Positions 60,265-64,000 of a DNA stretch of 64,000 nucleotides are shown piece by piece; the first letter of the stretch is position 1; every line of letters starts with the position of its first letter. The stretch is from NCBI RefSeq assembly GCF_002142215.1, contig NZ_NAST01000007.1:44341-108340 (forward strand), given 5' to 3'. A program made the position numbers and the translations under genes. Under the pieces are notes generated by a model. It searched no databases. It was not told the DNA's origin and saw nothing but the letters and a program-made list of their open reading frames with translations. Source of the DNA: Gilliamella sp. N-G2. GTDB taxonomy: Bacteria > Pseudomonadota > Gammaproteobacteria > Enterobacterales > Orbaceae.

Positions 60265-60875
60265 GACTTATTTAACCTCTTTTTTTCATTTTTTTGCATA
60301 TAAAAAGTAGTTAAAGCTAGACTTAACAGGCAGGGTATTTCCATTAACTCTTCAATTAAATCTTTGCGCTGTGGATCTAACACCAAAAATTGGTAACCTA
60401 AACGACGGTGTTCAGCAGTATCGGCGATACCTAAGAATAAAAAGGCGAAAAATAGATGCCAGACCGGAATTGTTTCATATTTATATCGTCGAGTTATTTC
60501 TTGACGAATAGTTGGCAAAAATATAGTTAGTAATGGAATTGCCATAATAATACCAGCAATAATTTTATAATAAAAACGAGGAACATCTGGGAAAAAATCT
60601 CGTCCCCAACTGATACCTCGACCAAATAGCATAAACCACCAAAATATTGTCCATATCCAAAATTTATACAGGTTTGAATGATTTTTAACACTTTTCGCAT
60701 AAAAATAGCTATAACCGCACATAAATAATAAAAATAATGACTGGATATGTTCGACTAAACTTACGGTTAGTTTTCCATATAATGGCAGACAAAAGTTACC
60801 TACGATATATAAGAAAAAGCTTAACAGTACAATAAATATAGAACTTTTGTAAAAGTGGGTATCAAAATTAGGCAT
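60258..60875 (-). CDS. uncharacterised multi-pass membrane protein (205 aa)
   Basis: I do not recognise a named family. There are about six hydrophobic segments. Conserved-looking polar motifs lie at segment ends: MLFGRGISWGRDFFPDVPRF, ADTAEHRRLGY and DLIEELMEIPCLLSLALT. The acidic/His residues at membrane edges suggest more than a simple anchor. Translation is coupled on both sides: it starts 14 bases after the sprT stop and overlaps rlmJ by 7 bases. No function is inferred. Confidence 0.75.
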   Translation of the reverse strand: MPNFDTHFYKSSIFIVLLSFFLYIVGNFCLPLYGKLTVSLVEHIQSLFLLFMCGYSYFYAKSVKNHSNLYKFWIWTIFWWFMLFGRGISWGRDFFPDVPRFYYKIIAGIIMAIPLLTIFLPTIRQEITRRYKYETIPVWHLFFAFLFLGIADTAEHRRLGYQFLVLDPQRKDLIEELMEIPCLLSLALTTFYMQKNEKKRLNKSC

Positions 60876-60889
60876 AATTTATTTTAAAA

Positions 60890-61393
60890 TTAACTAAAGT
60901 TTTTAAGTTTTAGTATAGTACCGCATTTACGACATTGATAACTAGTTTTATTATTTATAATTTTGTTATGTCGTATTGGTGATAAACAATGCTCTTGGCA
61001 GTCACAAAAATATATATATTCGTTGCGTTTAATCTTGAAATTATGGGTCACTTTTGGTTCTTTTTTCATTATTTCAGACATGACATATTGCCATTCTTTG
61101 CCATGTGGTTTTACTTTACCAAAATATTGAAAAGTAATGAGATGAGCTAATTCATGAGGCACAACTTCATTAATAAAATCTTTCCTATTCTCATAGAGCA
61201 TTGTGCTATTAAGTTGTATTTCCCAATGGGTTAATAATGCGCAGCCTGCAATAGTACCTTTTGGTTTGTAACTGATTTTAGGCTCTTTATAATTGGTTGT
61301 TAATATTTGATTGGCTTGAATTAAGTGGGTTCTTAAACAAGCCAATACTTGATTTTGGAGATAAATTGGTACTTGTTTATAATCCTGCTGCAT
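60890..61393 (-). CDS. sprT: SprT-family zinc metalloprotein
   Basis: 167-residue SprT/Spartan-like protein. HELAH in [18 protein letters not shown] is the zinc-protease motif. [14 protein letters not shown] precedes it. A C-terminal zinc ribbon is suggested by CDCQEHC and CRKCG. The frame extends to 61495 inside metK, but [15 protein letters not shown] at 61393 matches the E. coli SprT length (165) and is chosen. It overlaps the end of metK by 17 bases, and the metK-sprT neighbourhood is also found in enterobacteria. Confidence 0.9.
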   Translation of the reverse strand: MQQDYKQVPIYLQNQVLACLRTHLIQANQILTTNYKEPKISYKPKGTIAGCALLTHWEIQLNSTMLYENRKDFINEVVPHELAHLITFQYFGKVKPHGKEWQYVMSEIMKKEPKVTHNFKIKRNEYIYFCDCQEHCLSPIRHNKIINNKTSYQCRKCGTILKLKNFS

Positions 61394-62528
61394 CGCGAAG
61401 AATAGCTGCCTTATCGGTTTTTTCCCATGGGAAGATATCTCGACCAAAATGACCATAGCTTGCCGTTTTTTGATAAATTGGCTGGATAAGATCAAGCATT
61501 TGAATTAATCCATAAGGACGTAAATCAAAAAATTCTTTTATTAACGAGATAATTTTATCGTGAGCAATTTTTTCAGTGCCAAAAGTATTAACATAAATAG
61601 AAGTTGGGTGAGCAACACCGATAGCGTAAGAAATTTGTAATTCACATTTATCAGCAAGTCCTGCGGCTACAATATTTTTGGCTACATATCTTGCAGCGTA
61701 AGCTGCTGAACGATCTACTTTTGAAGGATCTTTCCCCGAAAATGCTCCACCACCATGTCGTGCGGCACCACCATAAGTATCAACAATAATTTTTCGTCCA
61801 GTTAAACCACAATCTCCCATAGGACCACCAATAACAAAACGCCCAGTAGGATTGATAAAATATTTTGTTCTTGAAGTTAACCACTCGCTTGGTAGGGTTG
61901 GTTTAATGATCTCTTCCATTACCGCTTCATGCAACGCTTTTTGTTCAATGTCTTCTGAATGTTGGGTCGATAAAACTATAGTATCAACTCCTTGAATTTT
62001 TCCATCTTGGTAAATTAATGTGACTTGGCTTTTGGCATCGGGTCTTAACCATGGGAGACTACCATTTTTTCTTACTTCAGCTTGACGATGCATAAGATCA
62101 TGAGCATAACTAATTGCTGCTGGCATTAAGTTAGGCATTTCATTGGTAGCATATCCAAACATAATACCTTGGTCACCAGCACCTTGCTCCAGTGGATTTT
62201 GACGATCAACGCCTTGATTAATATCTGGCGATTGCTTACCAATTGCATTGAGAACTGCGCAAGAATTGGCATCAAAGCCCATTTCAGAACTAGTATAACC
62301 AATATCATTAATGGTTTTTCTGGTTAATTCTTCAATGTCAACCCAAGCAGAAGTTGTAATTTCTCCACCAACTAATGCCATACCGGTTTTTACGTAAGTT
62401 TCACAAGCAACTCGTGCTTTAGGATCTTGTTCTAAAATAGCATCTAATACAGCATCAGATATTTGATCGGCGATTTTATCAGGGTGACCTTCTGATACAG
62501 ATTCTGAAGTAAATAGAAATTCTGACAT
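61377..62528 (-). CDS. metK: S-adenosylmethionine synthetase
   Basis: Makes SAM from methionine and ATP; cytosolic tetramer. The 383 residues (E. coli 384) carry [18 protein letters not shown], the [12 protein letters not shown] loop, [15 protein letters not shown] Gly-rich segment, and [23 protein letters not shown] MetJ-like box lies about 80-95 bases upstream of the start. It leads an apparent four-gene unit with sprT, a membrane protein and rlmJ. Confidence 0.97.
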   Translation of the reverse strand: MSEFLFTSESVSEGHPDKIADQISDAVLDAILEQDPKARVACETYVKTGMALVGGEITTSAWVDIEELTRKTINDIGYTSSEMGFDANSCAVLNAIGKQSPDINQGVDRQNPLEQGAGDQGIMFGYATNEMPNLMPAAISYAHDLMHRQAEVRKNGSLPWLRPDAKSQVTLIYQDGKIQGVDTIVLSTQHSEDIEQKALHEAVMEEIIKPTLPSEWLTSRTKYFINPTGRFVIGGPMGDCGLTGRKIIVDTYGGAARHGGGAFSGKDPSKVDRSAAYAARYVAKNIVAAGLADKCELQISYAIGVAHPTSIYVNTFGTEKIAHDKIISLIKEFFDLRPYGLIQMLDLIQPIYQKTASYGHFGRDIFPWEKTDKAAILRDAAGL

Positions 62529-62606
62529 GTTTTACCTTCTTTAACTTATTTAGTGCAATTCTCTAAATATAAAATAATTTTGAAAGATGCTTGTGTTTAG
62601 CAGTTT

Positions 62607-62622
62607 TACCATCTAGACGTCC
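62607..62622 (-). promoter_or_regulatory. possible MetJ operator upstream of metK
   Basis: AGACGTCC (62615-62622) matches the MetJ box AGACGTCT at 7 of 8 positions. The adjacent 8-mer TACCATCT matches at 4 of 8. Tandem 8-base boxes are the usual MetJ operator. One good and one poor box is weak evidence by itself, but the location in front of metK is right. Confidence 0.4.
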
Positions 62623-62738
62623 ATTTTAATGATTTATTCTAAAAAAAGCCAGCACTACCGCAAACAAAATTACTTGCATAAAATTTTAATCAAATTAGGA
62701 TATGGCTCGTTTATTTTTTTAACCTTCATTAACTATAT

Positions 62739-63566
62739 ATGAATATTGTAAAACAATCTCCCACAGTATTAGTTTTTGATTCGGGTATTGGTGGATTATC
62801 TATTTATAAAGAAATCTATAATAAAATACCGAATATACATTATATTTATGCTTTTGATAATGAAGGATTTCCCTATGGTGATAAATCATCTGAATATTTA
62901 ATTACTAGAGTTAATCGTATCATTGATACCATTTTACAATCATACTCTATTGATTTAGCGGTGATTGCATGTAATACCGCTAGCACTATTTGTTTACCTA
63001 GTTTACGAACAAACTTTTCTTTTCCAATTGTAGGTGTTGTACCTGCAATTAAGCCTGCTAGCAAAGTTACTAAAAATAAATGTATCGGTTTATTGGCAAC
63101 AAAGGCAACCATACAACGAGCATATACAAATAATTTAATCCAAGAATTTGCGCCAGATTGTAGTGTAAAGTTACTTGGTTTATCAGAATTAGCTCATATC
63201 GCTGAAAATAAGCTACAAGGGATTGCTGTTGATATGCAGCAACTTGAAACTTTATTGCAGCCATGGCTTAATTCACCTATTATTCCAGATACTATTGTAC
63301 TTGGCTGCACCCATTATCCGTTTATTAAAGATGAGTTAAGAATACTTTTTCCTAATACAACTTTTATCGATTCAGGAAACGCGATAGCTACTCGAGTAAC
63401 TTCATTACTTAATGATCGATTTGATCTGAATAATTTAGAAAAGTCATCTTTAAAAGATAATATTGTCTTAAGTACCCTATGCAACCCAAATATTGGAAAA
63501 CTGATGAAAAAATTATCAGAATATAATCTTTATAAATATCATTGTATTAGAATTTCTGGTGGTTAA
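62739..63566 (+). CDS. murI: glutamate racemase
   Basis: Converts L- to D-glutamate for peptidoglycan. The 275 residues have VFDSGIGGLSIY at the N-terminus with the catalytic Asp/Ser region, then the two active-site cysteines: Cys78 in VIACNTAST and Cys190 in VLGCTHYPF. YGDKS is also present. It lies directly upstream of an rRNA operon, the same arrangement as murI-rrnB in E. coli. The promoter was not identified; metK is divergent. Confidence 0.95.
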   Translation: MNIVKQSPTVLVFDSGIGGLSIYKEIYNKIPNIHYIYAFDNEGFPYGDKSSEYLITRVNRIIDTILQSYSIDLAVIACNTASTICLPSLRTNFSFPIVGVVPAIKPASKVTKNKCIGLLATKATIQRAYTNNLIQEFAPDCSVKLLGLSELAHIAENKLQGIAVDMQQLETLLQPWLNSPIIPDTIVLGCTHYPFIKDELRILFPNTTFIDSGNAIATRVTSLLNDRFDLNNLEKSSLKDNIVLSTLCNPNIGKLMKKLSEYNLYKYHCIRISGG

Positions 63567-63603
63567 AGCTTACCCGAACGATTAATTAATTTTAGTTTTT
63601 AAC

Positions 63604-63631
63604 TTGCGAAAAAAAAAGAAGTGCCTATAAT
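63604..63631 (+). promoter_or_regulatory. rRNA operon promoter P1
   Basis: TTGCGA (63604-63609), 16-base spacer, TATAAT (63626-63631), then GCGC discriminator and CCACTGACACGG, nearly as in E. coli rrnB P1. The A/T-rich stretch just upstream would suit an UP element. Expected to be controlled by growth rate and ppGpp. Confidence 0.88.
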
Positions 63632-63712
63632 GCGCATCCACTGACACGGCGTCAGCGACAAGCAGACAAAGGTCGTGTTAGTGAGCAAGGTCAAAAATTT
63701 TAAAAAAAGATC

Positions 63713-63741
63713 TTGACGAATAAAAAGGTGTAGCGTAGTAT
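63713..63741 (+). promoter_or_regulatory. rRNA operon promoter P2
   Basis: TTGACG (63713-63718), 17-base spacer, TAGTAT (63736-63741), about 110 bases after P1, the same tandem spacing as in E. coli rrn operons. Confidence 0.75.
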
Positions 63742-63801
63742 ACGCAGCCCTTGAGACAGCAAACTGAAACAAGAAATTGTGAAGTAAATTAAAAGCTGTC
63801 A

Positions 63802-63840
63802 GCTCTTTAAAAAGAAGAAACAGACAATCTGTGTGGGCAC
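63802..63840 (+). promoter_or_regulatory. rRNA leader with boxA-type antitermination site
   Basis: GCTCTTTAA (63802-63810) matches the core of E. coli rrn boxA (TGCTCTTTAA). It is followed by CAGACAATCTGTGTGGGCAC (63821-63840), which is also present in E. coli rrn leaders. NusB/S10 antitermination is inferred. Confidence 0.75.
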
Positions 63841-63950
63841 TTGCGAGACGAAAAATTAAAAGTCTACGGACTAAAAAAATTAAGTCTTGATAAGTGACAC
63901 TGAAGATTCATTTGAATTATGTCAGAGACAGTTATTGAGCATCAAACTTT

Positions 63951-64000
63951 AAATTGAAGAGTTTGATCATGGCTCAGATTGAACGCTGGCGGCAGGCTTA
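63951..64000 (+). rRNA. rrs: 16S ribosomal RNA, first 50 bases (runs off the right edge)
   Basis: AAATTGAAGAGTTTGATCAT followed by GGCTCAGATTGAACGCTGGC is the canonical 16S 5-prime end, identical in these bases to E. coli. The rest of the gene lies beyond the window. Confidence 0.98.

Noticed and set aside
62529..62738. SAM riboswitch before metK
   Set aside because: The gap is short, A/T-rich and lacks the conserved helices; a MetJ-type box is the better idea in a gammaproteobacterium.

Overview
The window is an AT-rich (by eye; not computed) bacterial chromosome segment that ends in the first 50 bases of a 16S rRNA gene. Nearly every housekeeping protein reads like a close relative of the Escherichia coli one (PepP, IspB, Ffh, TyrB, GalU, WaaA, Orn, RsgA, DauA, FtsN, RpoB, RpoC, the Fab proteins, DnaE, AccA, MetK). 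The murI-rrn, yceD-rpmF-plsX-fab, rplKAJL-rpoBC, metK-sprT and yihY-dtd junctions are also enterobacterial in order. The low GC, the compact FtsN and the break upstream of rplK suggest a gammaproteobacterium outside the Enterobacterales proper. A gut symbiont of the Orbaceae type (Gilliamella/Orbus-like) is my best guess, and it is an inference.

Layout. 1-9.2 kb: end of pepP, tonB with a Fur-like box, ispB, rhtA, ffh, ridA, tyrB, three small envelope genes and galU. 9.2-22.6 kb: a cystine-type symporter with a CoA-disulfide-reductase-like flavoprotein, the orn-waaA-hemH unit, rsgA, hdeD, dauA, a secreted MINPP-like histidine phosphatase, dtd, yihY, a short ftsN and rpsT. 22.7-36.2 kb: pgk-fbaA, then rplKA, rplJL and rpoBC with their leader, attenuator and terminator structures. 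36.2-38.5 kb: an IsdG-type haem monooxygenase and a lemA/TPM-domain pair.

38.7-46.3 kb is the main accessory locus. Its nine genes run in one direction: a stand-alone PRD protein, a small SFCGS-motif protein, DUF4312, two multi-pass membrane proteins (DUF4311, DUF4310), a COG3964-type deacetylase, a DgaE-like PLP ammonia lyase, a DgaF-like KDPG-type aldolase, and a BglG/MtlR-type regulator carrying PRDs and an EIIA domain. It looks like an undescribed uptake and catabolic system for an amino-sugar-acid-like compound. It is under phosphotransferase-system (PTS) control but has no recognisable PTS permease.

46.4-59.4 kb: the fatty-acid and phospholipid operon (yceD-rpmF-plsX-fabH-fabD-fabG-acpP-fabF), gldA, dnaE, accA and dgkA. 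59.4-64 kb: a reverse-strand metK-sprT-membrane protein-rlmJ unit, then murI, a tandem-promoter rRNA leader and the 16S start. No CRISPR array, insertion sequence, prophage, tRNA gene or replication origin was seen.
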